NCBI GenBank assembly: GCA_020809705.1
Contig: CP085829.1
Location: 3,100,001-3,164,000 of the forward strand
Length of the DNA stretch: 64,000 nt
DNA from: Calonectria ilicicola
Lineage: Eukaryota; Ascomycota; Sordariomycetes; Hypocreales; Nectriaceae
Direction: 5' to 3'
Shown here one piece after another: positions 20,901-34,117 of this stretch. The notes below the pieces were generated by a model. That model was not told the DNA's origin. It saw only the letters and a list, made by a program, of their open reading frames with translations, and did no database searches. The position numbers and the translations under genes were made by a program. Numbering within the stretch: position 1 is the stretch's first letter; each line of letters opens with the position of its first letter.

Positions 20901-23674
20901 ATAATAATAATGTTCTATCTTTTATAGTAATTTTATTTAATTATTAATAGTTTATTATTAATTAGAGTTTTTTATTTTTCTTTAATATAAATATAATAAG
21001 GTAGTTTACTTTAGATATAAATATTCTAATATATTCTTTTTAAGTATTTCTTTAATATATTCTTTAAATATTTTTAATTTATTTTAGTTAAATTAATATA
21101 TAGGAAAGAATTTTATTATTTTTCTATTCTTAAGATCTATCCTATAATCCTATATTCTATATACTAGTAATCCTATTTCTAGTTTTTTTATAAATAATTT
21201 CTTATATATTTAGTATTATAGTGGTATGTTTTATAGTTGTTCTTGTTCTTCTTGCTGCTTTTGTTATTTAAGGTATTTATTAAGTTGTTTAAATTATTGT
21301 TTTAAGTGTACTATAATTTTCTTAATATATTATATATTGCTTTAGTATTTATATTATGTTCCTTTTAGTAGAGTGCCTACTGTAGGTCTTCCTCCTCTAA
21401 CTTTATTTCCACTATTCTTATTAATTAAAATTTAAGATCTTTTTATTTTTATATTTAAATTATATTCTTTTTCTTTTAGGATATTATTTTTAAATATTAT
21501 TTAGCTAATTCTTTAATTAATTTTAAAATTTATAATTCTTAATTATAAATATTCTAAGATAATATTATATTCTTCTATTAATATTATATTTATTATAACT
21601 TTTTAATTTTTTTTATTAATAAATATTTTAAAATAATTAATTTTATAAGTAATTATTTTATCTTTATATTTAAATAAAATATATTTAAGGTTTAATACTT
21701 AATAAAGGTTCTTTTTCTCCATCTATAGTAGTTTTAATTTATTTATTATCTTTAAGTAAATTAAATTAGCTTTTACTTTATAATTTATTAATATATTAAG
21801 CTATTCTCCTTTAACTTATATTTTAATTTCTAGCTTATTTCTTTTATTTAGGCTTTATATTGTATATAGAGTTTTTATTAGTATTTTTTTTAGATGCTTT
21901 ATCTTGTTATTTTGATACTCTATATTAGTTAATGTTTTTAGTTTTTTGTCTATCTTTCTATATACTATGTATTAATTTTATATTATATGTATACTAAATA
22001 TTCTAAGTTTTAGTAATTGTTTCTTCTTTCTGGTGTTTCTATATAGTTTTTAAGGTATTATTTTTTAAAGTTTTTTAAGATTATATAATATAATTAATTT
22101 CTATCTTATTCTATTTATTAATAATTCTTATAGAGTTATAATATAAATAGTTAGTTAATAGATCTAAATCTTGGTTATTATAGGAAATAATTATTTAATA
22201 CTTTCTTATTCTTATAGAATTTATATTAGTTTTTATAATAATTAATTTATAAGATTATATTATATTTTTTACAATTTATAAGGAGTTATAGATTATCTCC
22301 TTCTTATATTATAAAAGGTAGTTATTGATTTTCTTTTATGTTTTTAATAGTTAATACTAGAATACTAATTATATTTTTACTAACTTCTTTATCTTTCAAT
22401 TTAATATAATTATTATTATTATTATAATTTACTATTACTTACTCTTTTAATTATTTAATATAATATATATTAATTAATTAATAAGCATATCTTTATTCTT
22501 CCTTAATTAGTAATAGAAGCTTATATTCTAAATCTATAGCACTTTATTCTTTTTCTAAGTTATTATACTAGATTAGTTTATTATCTTTATATTCCCTTCC
22601 TTCCTTTAAGATGTTTCAATCTAAATACTTTAAATAGGTTTTGTAAGAATGTAAGATAATATCTTCTTCTTTAAAATCTAGTCCTAATTCTTCCACTCTT
22701 TTAGTATTATTTATATTAAGGTATAGGATACCTTTGCTATTATTTATCTTTTTCCATTTATTTTAAGTTTTAATAAGATAGACTATATATCTATCTTCTT
22801 TATCTTTATATTCTAGTTTAAAGGTGACTTCTTTTGGTCTACTTGTTAGGATAGTAATATTCTTTCTTTTTCCTATTATAGTAATAATTTTTCCTTTATT
22901 ATTTGCTATTAGTAGTTTGGATACTAATTTTTAGGTTATATTATTTATAATATAGTTATATATAACTTAGTCTTATAGATTTAACTTTATAAATTCTTAT
23001 ATTAGGTTGTTTAGTACTTTAAGCTATTGATATACTTCTTATATTACTTTCTTGGTTTAGTATAGATTGTTAGCTATAATAGATGCTGATCTAGTCTTAC
23101 TTTTATTATATCCTAATCTTAATATTACTATAATTCTTTATTTATGTAAGGATATTATTATCCTACCTTCCTAAATAGGAAAGCTAAGCCGGATTTCCCT
23201 GGGCTCCTCTGAGCACAACCGGACTAACCTTCCTAATCCGGAAATACTAGATCCGGAAGACCGGATCCGGTCAGCCGGATCCGGCAGCCGGATTCAGCTA
23301 AGTTCAAAACCAAGTGCTGAAAACGGAAGAAAAACAAAACTATTTTTCCTATTCAAGACTAGCCTAAAAGCTTAAACGTTTTTGTATAAGTGGAAGAGAA
23401 GGAAAATTTGTCTATATAACTAGGGACCCTTTCCAACTAAGAAAAGGGATATCAATCATCAGATATTAGTCATCAGTTATCAGTCATAAATATCACATTA
23501 TTCAACCTAATTGAAACACTCCTCTAAAACTTCTTTATTTTATGTATTATATATATATAAAATATATCATTTTTATCCCCTGTTTTTGAAGATTATTAAT
23601 ACCTAAAAATATTAATTATCTTCCTTATATTTACGCTCTTAGAAATATATTTCCTACTATATTTCTATTATAAC

Positions 23675-23886
23675 TATAAAGGGCTGGTCCTGGGTTTATT
23701 CAACCTGAAGGGTGCTCTATATTAGTCTATCTAAAGCTAAGAAGGAAGAAGAAGAAGATAATTAGAAGAATGTGTTCTTTTGATTATATATGCTTTAGTA
23801 TGCTCTTGTTATTAATATAGTTATGAAGTTTAATTTAGGTGGATATGGTATAGTTGTAATTTTCTGCTAGGCTTTAGTTTATAATA
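23675..23886 (-). repeat. Left LTR of element 3
   Basis: 212 bases, partner at 28830-29041 with constant offset and no gaps. The outer (left) end keeps G/C (GGGCTGGTCCTGGG), while the inner end is AT-converted. Confidence 0.87.
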
Positions 23887-24199
23887 TTACTCTTTTTTTC
23901 TTTTAAGTGGTGATTTTATTGCTTTAGTGTTGTATATTTGTTTATTAGGTTATTTAATTTTATAATTAGTTTATAGATAGTTTTATATATATTTAGAACT
24001 TTTAGCTTTATTAAGAATTTTATTAATTATTAAGTAAGTTCTTTATAGTTATATTATTAAATAAGAGTTTTTTAGATTTTATTTTATTTTTATTATTTTT
24101 ACTTAATATATAGGATTTTTTTAATTATTTATTTATTTTTACTATTTATTTAAATTAATAAAGATTAAAAGTTATTTTATTATTATTTTAGTAAAAGAT

Positions 24200-27100
24200 T
24201 TTATTATACTTTTTTTAAGAGATTAATATAAAATTATAAATATATTGCTCTAGGTATATTAACTTTTATTATATATATATTTATTACTTTTATTATAGTA
24301 TATTACTAATATAGCCAATTTAGCTTCTTATAAGACCTAGGGGACTTATAGTTAGTCAGATTAATCTAGACCTTATCTCCAATCTTAAACCTTTTTACTA
24401 ATATCTACTTTTTATTTATTATTTATTTATAATACTATTATATTATAATTACTATAGCTTATATAAATTCTATAATATTTTAAATCTTTTATAGTAGGTT
24501 CTTAGCCTAGGCCTTATTATTACTTAATAATAATTTTATAATAATCTTTTAAATTTTAAAGAGCTTTATATAATACTTATACTTTAAGAAGAAAAGACTT
24601 ATCTTTATAGCTAAATTCTTATAATTATTTAATATTAACTATATTATTAGAAGATAATAATCCTAATCCTTTTATAAATAATAAATATATACTTATAAAT
24701 ATACTTAGATTTTTTAATTTATCTATTCTAGTCCTCTATTAGTCTATAGGTAGTATACTATATTAAGCTATTATATAATATTAGCTAACTTATAGAAAGC
24801 TTACTAAAATCTATTAATTTAATTACTTCTTTAATTATTAATAATAAATTAAAGTATTTTATATAATCTATAATAATAATTAAAAAACTATTTTATATAA
24901 GCTTTTATTTTTATTATAAATATAATCTTAAGTATAATAACTTATATAAATTAATTAATTATTATTTATAAATATTAAAATTTATTTTTACCTATTAAAG
25001 AAAGATCTATTATAAAATCTATAACTAGATTACTCTATAGTTATTCTAGAATTAATAAAGGCTTTAATAGCTCTCTTTTTAATTATTATTAAATATAATT
25101 TCTTTTATAGATTTAATAATTAGTAATAAACTAATAAACTAATTATAATAATTTTAATTAAAAGAATTACCTTAATACTAAGATTATTATATTATTATAA
25201 TTTAAATAATTTTTAATAATAATATTATACTTTATTTATATAATATAAATATATAATATCTTTATATTAATCTTATTATTAAATATCTATAATTAATCTT
25301 AAAAAATTAATTAATTTTTAATATTTAAAATATATTCTAAAATCTAAATCTTTAAATTTAATTTAAATAATAAATTTTACTTTTATTATTATATTATAAT
25401 ATATATACTTATATAAATCTTATTTATAATAATAGCTTAATCCTATAAATCTTATAACTTTAGATAATTAAAGAAAACCACTATTTATAATATCTCTACC
25501 TAGGCTATCTAAAGAATAACTTACTTTAGTATAATTACTTTATTTTATAAAATAGCTAGTTAAAGGATTAATTATAGGTAATGGCCCTACTCCCTAAAGT
25601 CTTCAATTCCCTTAGGTATATCTTACTCTCTATAGCTTAGTACATCTAATGCTATTATCTTACTATTAGGTTAATATTTAAGCTAGAAATTATATTCTAA
25701 TAACTATCTTACCTAATAATTTTATTATTTTATAAAATATTAATATTTTATAAAGTATATTAGGTTTTTATAATTTATAATAATAGTAAATAAGTTATAA
25801 TTATATAGTTTTGCTCTTTAAGTATTTAGGTAATATATAATTATTAATATCTTTTTATTATAGATTAAATAATTATATTTTATTAAACTTAATTATTATA
25901 AATAAAAGATAATTAGCTAATAGTAATCTTATTTATTTTTTTAAATTAAAACTTCTTTTAATATATTATTTAAGTAATTAATTTTAAGAAATATTAATTT
26001 ATTTAGATTTTACTATTATAATATAAAAGCTTTATAAAATCTATATTTAAGCTTTTAAAAAGTTATTTTTTTATTAAATTTTTATTTAAAAATAATCTTT
26101 TTTTAAATTAATATTATTAAAAGAACTAATATCTTTATAAAATCTAATATAAAGATTTAATAATAATTTATAAAGTTTAAAAATTTTATATACCTTTTAT
26201 TATTTAAAATACTTTTTATTTATAAATTACTTATTATTTCTCTAAATTATAAAATACTTCTTTTCTAGCTTATATAATAAATCTTAAATATTTTATCTTT
26301 TAAACTATAAACTTATACTTCTTTAAATCTAGATATAATCTAATAATAATTAAGGTATAGAATACCTTCTATACCTTTACTAAATAATCCTTTTTTAAAC
26401 TATTAAAATAGATTAATATATTATTTAAATAAGCTATAGCAAAGTTATCTAAAAAATCTTATAATACCTTATTCATATACCTCTAGAATATAATAAATAT
26501 ATTATTTAGATTAAATAGATATACTAGCCACTTATATAGCCTAAACTAGGTCCGGAAGGCAATCTTAATCTTATACCCTTTAACTATTCAAACCTTATAA
26601 AAGATAGTAACCATATCTAGCTTAGTAAACTACTTAATTTTAAATAAGTTTTATAGTATCTTTATAATTAAGGGAAGAGAATATTAGTTTTATTATATAA
26701 TAGTATTAAGTATATAGTAATTATAATAAAAGTATAATCCTTCTTTAGGCTTCTTAATAAATAATATTAGAGTATTAGTAGTTGAGCTATTAGCTTAGAT
26801 AAATCCTTTATTTAATAGATCTTTAAGAGTCTTTTTAAAAATTAGTAATTTTTTTTAAATATATTATATAAAGATTTTTAAAGGAGTAATAATTTATTTT
26901 TAAATTTATTTTATTATAAATTAATTTTATAATTAATATTTAATTAATATAATAATAATTTAATTACTTTTATTATTAAAAATAATTCTTTAAATTTATT
27001 AAATAATATAATTAAAACTTATTTCTTTAAGTCTTCCTTAATCTTTTATTAAAAAGCTTTTTTAATATCTTTTAGATTAATAGATTATATTAATAATATT

Positions 27101-27540
27101 ATTAGATTATATATTCTATATAAGTGACAACATTTAGCTACAAAGGTTATAATTATAATATAATAAGCTACCTATATCTAACAAATCCCTAAGGTTTCTT
27201 CTTTACTAGTAAGCTATAGTTTAATTCTAGCTATTTTATAAATAATATACTTCTTTATTATATTATAAATAACTTTATTTACCTTTAATTAAAGCTTATT
27301 TAAGAATAAATCCTCTTCTAGGCCTTTTATAATATAAGCATATAATCTCTACTTATAACCTCCTATCTCAAGGGTTAATACTATAACCCTAAAGGTATAA
27401 GTCTTTTTCTTAAACTTAGTAAAATTATTAAGCTATTATAGCTTTTTCTTAATATATAGAAGGGCTAGCCAATTAGCTAGATCTTTACTTATAAGAATAA
27501 AAGCATTATAATTTATATTAATAAAAGCTTAAATAAATTA
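24200..27540 (-). pseudogene. Pol relic of element 3 (protease, reverse transcriptase, integrase end)
   Basis: On the minus strand, near 27.5 kb, YNAFILISKDLANWLALLY followed by IIKGLEEDLFLNK resembles the aspartic protease region. Near 26.41-26.56 kb, KIAFRT, RYMNKVL, DFLDNFAIAYLNNILIYF and KYLRFII give the reverse transcriptase, with YLNN for YLDD. Near 24.3-24.4 kb, FKIGDKV then SPRSYKKLNWLY matches the integrase C-terminal GDKVW module of gypsy elements. The order fits one element read leftward. It lacks any intact frame. Confidence 0.8.
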
Positions 27541-28829
27541 ATTATTAATTCTTACTTTAATTAAAATTAATCTATTAATTATTATAGGCTTTTATTTTAC
27601 TTACTCTTAGAGATCTTCCTTAAATAGCTTTAATATCTAACTTTATATTAAAGCTTCTTATTTTTTAAATCTTTATTTTTATTAATAAATAAATTTAATT
27701 TTATAAAGTTAATATTATTAATTTACTTAATTTTTTTTATATAAAATTATTAAACTATTAATTAATAAATTAAATAAAAGATCTTTAAGTAATTAAGGCT
27801 TTTATAATTAAAATAATATTATATATTTTAGTTTTAATTATTAGTAGATTATTTATAAAAAATTGGTTTCTTAGTAACTACCTTATCTATTATTAGCATA
27901 TTACCTTTATAATCCTTAGTTATTTTAGGGACCTAAGAAATATAATCTTATCTTTAATTAATAATAGGTTTCTTTTTCTCTAGCTTCTTAAGTTTCTTTA
28001 GCTTCTAAGTTATATCTTATATTTAAACTAGCTAGCTTATATAATTGTATAATAGGTCTACTATAATCAAGCTATATTATAATTATAAGTTTAATATACC
28101 TTTTAAAAAGGTAATCTTAGCTTAATTAGCCTATTAGAAGCCTTCTATATTTACTATAATCTACTTAAACTTAAATAAAAAGTTTATAAAAGAGATATTT
28201 TTATCTTATTAAAGGATTTATAAGAATATTATTATATATATTTATAAATTAATATCTTTATATATATAATCTAAATAATATATAAAGTTTATAAGATTAT
28301 AATAATCTTTAGATTCTTTAATAATATAAAAAATAATTATTATCTTTTAAAATCTTATTATTAAATATAAATTAATTAAATATTAAAGCTTTTAATTTAA
28401 TATATAAAAATAAATATTTAATTTTAATTTATCTTTTATTTATTATAATTATATTAAGTACTTATAATAATTATTTAAAAACTTTAATAAATTTAAAAAT
28501 AACTTTTATTTTAAAAAAGATTATTAAAAAATATTAATATCTAACCCAATTAAACCTAATAACTCTACCTTAATTAAAACCCTTAGACTCTCCTTAGGGC
28601 ATTCCTATAGCAATATCAATCTCTCTATTATACTACCCTATTAAACTTTTAACTATATAATCTACTTCTAGATTAAGGCTAAAGCTATACTTAATCCCTA
28701 CTATATAAATTATACTAACTACTATTAGATTATCTTATTTAGCACTAAACTACTAGATCCTTAATCTACTATTATACCTATAAATATTTTAATTAATAAT
28801 TTATATTAAAGTTAATTAAGCTTTAAATA

Positions 28830-29041
28830 TATAAAAAGCTAATTCTAGATTTATTTAATTTAAAAAGTACTTTATATTAATTTATTTAAAGCTAAGAAGA
28901 AAGAAGAAGAAGATAATTAGAAGAATATATTCTTTTAATTATATATATCTTGGTATACCCTTGCTACCAATATAGTTATAAAGCTTAATCTAGGTGGATA
29001 CAGTATAGCCGTAATCCTCTGCCAGGCTTCAGCCTGTGATA
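28830..29041 (-). repeat. Right LTR of element 3
   Basis: Partner of 23675-23886. Here the opposite end is preserved (GCCAGGCTTCAGCCTGTGAT at the outer right edge), while the inner left edge is AT-converted. Confidence 0.87.
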
Positions 29042-29116
29042 ATAACCTTCTTACAATTTAGTAGTAGATTGCATATATTTCCTACCTTCTAGTACTTACT
29101 AATATTATTTTTATAA

Positions 29117-29167
29117 TTAGTTATATCTTTTTACAATATAACCTTTCTTTCTATAATTATAATACAT
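29117..29167 (-). pseudogene. Gag CCHC zinc-knuckle relic of element 2
   Basis: The minus-strand frame reads YYNYRKKGYIVKRY, which has the exact C-x2-C-x4-H-x4-C spacing of a retroviral-type zinc knuckle. Each Cys and the His is replaced by Tyr, as TGT to TAT and CAT to TAT changes would give. This places gag at this end and confirms the minus orientation. Confidence 0.55.
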
Positions 29168-30441
29168 TATATCTATTAGATCTTTTTAGATAATCCCTAG
29201 TTTTATAGGTCCTGAGTATGTTCTGTAGAATGTATTATGATATTATGTTTTTTTTTCTTAGGTAGAGATCTTTGGTTCTGTTTTCTATTAAAATAGAATA
29301 GATTATAGCTTTCTTCTTTCTTCTTTTTTTATTATTTAAACTATTATTAGTTAATTTTAATAATTATTAAAATGAACTTATAGAGTTTGTTTAGCCTATT
29401 AGCCTTATAGATTTTATCTTTTATTTTATCTTTTAAACTATAATAGTAGGTTTTTATAAGTATATTATTATCTTGATTAAGTTTTAAAGCTATTTACTAA
29501 AATTTTATAAAGTAATTAATATATAAGTCAATTTATTTTAACTTTTTAAATTTAATTATTATTTTTTATTCTTATTAATAATTTTAAAGTTATTTTTAAA
29601 TACCTTTTTAAAGTTTTCTTAATCTTTAAATATATTTTTAATTTCTTATTTTTATTTATTTTTATTATTATTAAGATAATCTTTTATAATAGATTTAAAT
29701 TATATTTTTATATTATTTTAAAGTAAAGATTAGATATAATAAATCTTTTTTCTTTTATAATAAATAAGATTAAATAATATTAAAAGTATTTTTTTATATA
29801 AATAATAAATAAAATAATATTATATACTTTTTTAAAAAAGGGTTTAGATATAGGTAATTTTAGAATTTCTTTAGGATTTTTATTAGATTATATTTCCTAG
29901 ATAGCTGGAAGTTAAGTTACTTATTTTTATATTTAAGCTTAAAGTAAGATAATAAGTGCTTTAAGTTATTAAAGCTTATTAGGTAGATTCCCTCTAGCTA
30001 TAGTACTAAATACTTAATTTTAATAAGGTATTAATATTTTAATAATTATTTAATATTATTTAAAATTAAATATAAATAATCTTTTAAATAAAAGTTTTTA
30101 ATATATAATATTCCGGTTAGTTATTTAATAGAATAAATTAATTAGAATTAATATAGTTTATATTAGTAAAAAGATTAGATATATTAGATTATTTAATAAG
30201 TAATATAAAGTATTTATAAGTATTATATTTAGTAATAGTTAATTATAGATTAAGATAATTAAGTTATATTAAAAGCTAATTAATATTATTTATTATAATT
30301 AGGATCAATCTATCTATATACTTATTATAAATTATAATATATAAGATTGTTATAATATAGATTATTATAATCTAGATTACTATAATCCTTTCTTATATAA
30401 TCCCTCTAGGGTAGCTAAATCTAATTAATTTATAATTCCTT

Positions 30442-33400
30442 TGTTATATGTGGGGTTCGGTGCTTCTTTGTCCTTTAGCCGTTGGTCCCGATATGGGTTG
30501 TGATAAAAAAAGATAAAAATTACTTTAAAACTAAGTAAAAGAAATATCTTTAGCTTATTTTATATTATCTTATTTAATTAAAAGTAATAGAAAATATAAT
30601 CTTAAAAAGTAATAGAAATGATTATTAAAAAGATAAAATAAAATAAAAGATTATAAAAAGAAATAAAAAAAAGATTTTTAAAAAAAATAATAATATAAAA
30701 ATAGATAGTAATTATAAGAAAGATAATTTTAATTAATTAAAGAAACTTCTAAATTATTAAAATAATAATTATTTCTTTAAGTAAAAGAAGCATTTATTAT
30801 AACTCTTCTTTAAATATATAAAACTAATAAATTACATATAACTTTTAACCTTCTATAAGTAAAAGCTATTTAATAGAATAGAAAAAATAAGTATATTTAA
30901 TCTTATACTATAGGACCTACCTTTTTATATTATAAGATGAAATTGCTATATTAAACCTTCTGCTAGCTAATATTGATTTATTGTATTAAGGATCTTATTA
31001 TTTAATTAAATTACTTATCTTTAGCTAGATCTAATATACTAAGAGTTAACTATATCCTAAAGTGTAATATTAAGTTTTTAAAATAATTTAAAAATAGTAT
31101 ATAAGTATTTTAAATAATTCTTATAAATATTAAAGAAAATTATAATGTTATTAATAAATATATAAATATAATATTTATATATTTAAAATATATTATTTAT
31201 AAATTATTATATATAAATAAGTAAATTTTTAAAGCCTATTAAAATAATCTTTAATCTTTCTAATCTTTTATAATTAATTATTATAAATTAATTATAATAT
31301 TTTTATTATATTAAAAATTAATAAAAGAAGTTTTAAGTATTTATAATAATAAACTATTTCTTATTATATAATATTTAAATAATATTTTATTATAAAGATA
31401 ATAAATATATATTTAAAATAATTATATAATTAAGTATTTATAAATTTATAATAATTTATTGTTTTTTCTTATTATTTATAATTTTCTAAATTATAAATAT
31501 AAAATTAATAAATAAAGTTAATTTATTAATATATTCTATTTATTCTTATTTATATAATTTATTAAAAAGTTTATTTAAAAACTTATAACTTTTAAAACTT
31601 AAAAAATAAAATTTAAATTTAATTTTCTTCTTATATTAATTATTAATAAATAAGATTTTTATTGAATCTTTTATTAAAATCTTAATAAAGATAATATTCT
31701 TTTATATTTTTAAATAATTATTTAAAATTAATTATAATTAATTTATAAATTTAAATAAATAATTATATATATATATATTATTATTTAAAACTTAACTTTT
31801 AATATTCTTGAAATAAAAAATTTTAAATTTAATATTATAATTAATTCTTTATTTTTATTTATTAAAGTTAAAAATCTAATTATCTTTATTTTTCTTTTTT
31901 TATTTTTAAAAAAAGTAGATGTATTTAAATCTTTAATAAAAAAGATATAATCCCTAGGAATATCTTTTAAAATATCTTAATTAATTTTATTAAAAGTGGT
32001 TTTTTTATTTAATAATTTGAAGTATTCTATTTTTTAATTTCTTTTAAATAATTATAGGTTTTTAGATTTAGTTTATTATATATATTATTTTAAGCTAGTA
32101 TATTATAATTACTAATACTCTTTTCTTTTAAAAAATAAAAAGAAAATCCTAAATATTATATTAAAGAATTAAGCTAAGGTGGAATTTTAAGAGACTAACC
32201 TAACTTATAATAGTTTAGCTTTACCTAATAAAAGAGGATATTTATTAATACTAAAATAAATTATTAACTTCCTTTTTTTAATAACTTTACTATATCAAAT
32301 TAACTATCTTTCTAGCTAATATAACTAGCTTTATTAAATTTCTTTATATAAATCTTTTAAATAAAACTAATTAATATTATTATAAATTAAATTAATATTA
32401 ATTTTATATTTTAATTATATTATTATAAATAATCTTTAAAGTTAGATTTCTAGGTAAATTACTTATATATATATATAACTTATTAAAATATTATCTTCTT
32501 AATTTTATTATAAATTTAAAGATTTAATTAAAAAGATATACTAAAGAAGTTATTAATATATATAATAATATCTTTAATAATACTTTTAAATTATTATAAT
32601 ATAAATATTATAAAAAATTAAAATTTATAAAAATATATAAAATAAAGAATTTAGAACTTTTTAATTTATATTTAAAGATTAAAAATTAGATATAAAATCT
32701 AGATGAAAAAGAAACTAGATTAATAAAAAGAAATAATAATAAAAGAATATAATAGATAATAATTTAAATTTTATTATTATTAAAATTAAAATTAATAGAA
32801 TAAGAATCTTTTAAATAAAAGTTTATTAATTATTTTTTAATTATTTAAAAAAAATATATTATATTATAAATAAATTAATTTAAAAAGGTAAATAGAAAAT
32901 TAAAAGATATATAATACAAAATATACTTTTATTAATATTATTATTAATATAATTTCTTTTAAATAATCTTTTATTAGTTATTATTATAATATAAGTAATA
33001 ATATATTAAAATATAAATTAGTAAAATTTAATTTTTATTAATTAATATATTAAATTATAATATAATATTATTAGCTTTAAAAGTACTAAATAGATTTTAC
33101 TTATTATTAAAAGAATCTAAAATTAATAAATAAAATATATTAATTAAAAAATCTAATATTAATATTATATTTATAATTTAAAATCTAATTAATAATTAAT
33201 TAAAATATAAATATAATATAAAATAAAAGAATTTTAAGAAACTTTAATTAAAAAAACTATTTAATCTTAATAAAAGTAATTTCTTTAAAAGAATTTTTAT
33301 TTTTACTTTTAAAATTATAAAATCTATTATTTTAAATATAAATAAATAATAAAAAACCCTAAATTAATTCATTTAATTAATATTATCTATTTTATAATAA

Positions 33401-33961
33401 AAGCTTATATTAATATATTAAAAGAACTAAAAGAATTTAATAATTTTTTAATATAATAAAAAATAATCTTTAAATTAATATTTTCTAAAGAAAAATAAAA
33501 AATAAAAGTACTACTAATTAAAATAAATAAAAAAATCAAGAATTTATTAAATAAATAAAAGAATTAAAAAATTAACTACTAATTTATAATAAACTATAAA
33601 ACTAGATTAATAAATCTACTTATTAACTAAATAATCTTATTATCCCTCCTAGATTTAAAGAGAGAAAACACCTCTTTAAGCCTAGCTAGCCTATCTTATC
33701 TACCTTATTACCTTAATCCCTCTAATCTACCTTAATCTTTTAACTAACCTAAACTACTTAAACTATTTAATTTATCTTCTTAATATATAAATATTAAAAA
33801 ATTATTTATAATAATATTTAATTATTTTTATAATAATAATTATATTAATAATAATTAATCCAATTATAATAATACTTAAGATAGATATTTTATTTACTTA
33901 GTTAATAATATAATAAGAGTTATATCAAGATACATACCTAAAGGCAAGCTTTAAAGTGCTT
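30442..33961 (+). other. Unclassified AT-rich segment with a GC-rich left edge
   Basis: The first 70 bases (30442-30510, TGTTATATGTGGGGTTCGG onward) are GC-rich, then the segment is A-rich on the plus strand with no readable gene. By analogy with the other GC bumps, the left edge may be an element end, possibly the 5' LTR of element 2 or the start of a plus-strand relic. Near 33.65-33.76 kb a Pro/Ser-type codon pattern survives. The last bases (about 33925-33961) are low-RIP host sequence next to element 4. Confidence 0.35.
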
Positions 33962-33966
33962 GCGAG

Positions 33967-34117
33967 TGTCACAGGTCACACAAGCAGTCATGTGTGAAGT
34001 CACATGTGTACCACACACACATATAATATTAATATTAGCTGACTATAGTGAGAGCCTTTTGCCTTCTTCATTGCATAATATAGTTATTATGCCTACCCCT
34101 AGTCTTATTTTATAATA
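33967..34117 (+). repeat. 5' LTR of element 4
   Basis: Starts TGTCACAGG directly after target copy GCGAG. Its outer half is nearly unmutated (CACATGTGTACCACACACAC), while its end reads TTATTTTATAATA where the partner has TCGTCCTGTGACA. Confidence 0.93.

Larger units (their letters stand above)
23675..29041 (-). mobile_element. Element 3: complete RIP-degraded Ty3/gypsy retrotransposon
   Basis: 5367 bases with ungapped 212-base LTRs (23675-23886 and 28830-29041) and target duplication ATAAC (23670-23674, 29042-29046). The right end reads GCCTGTGATA, from GCCTGTGACA by C to T. Minus-strand relics run in gypsy order: protease near 27.2-27.5 kb, reverse transcriptase near 26.2-26.6 kb, and an integrase C-terminal region near 24.2-24.4 kb. 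It is inserted nine bases from the 3' end of the solo LTR and is therefore younger than that LTR. Confidence 0.88.
23145..29055 (+). mobile_element. Solo LTR (about 539 bases), interrupted by element 3
   Basis: The sequence starts TGTAAG at 23145 and ends CTTACA at 29055, a perfect inverted end pair. It is flanked by the direct repeat ATTTA (23140-23144 and 29056-29060). Bases 23145-23674 and 29047-29055 are the LTR itself; the middle is element 3. The left part is the richest GC stretch of the desert, with two CCGGATCCGG palindromes (about 23.23-23.30 kb), a CTATATAA box near 23.417 kb and repeated ATCAG/TCAG units near 23.45-23.49 kb, like LTR promoter and leader DNA. Having target copies on both sides of a single LTR indicates LTR-LTR recombination after insertion into element 2. 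Confidence 0.82.
19714..30441 (-). mobile_element. Element 2: Ty3/gypsy relic split by nested insertions
   Basis: On the minus strand a gag zinc-knuckle relic lies at 29117-29167. The same reading frame continues across the inserted block 23145-29060 into 23.1-22.3 kb, then reverse transcriptase (20.45-20.9 kb) and RNase H (19.95-20.2 kb). The integrase part is missing because element 1 begins at 19713. The 5' limit is taken as the base before the GC-rich bump at 30442. Its LTRs are not identified. When the inserted block and one ATTTA copy are left out, the codons join in frame, which shows that gag and pol belong to one element. Confidence 0.7.
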
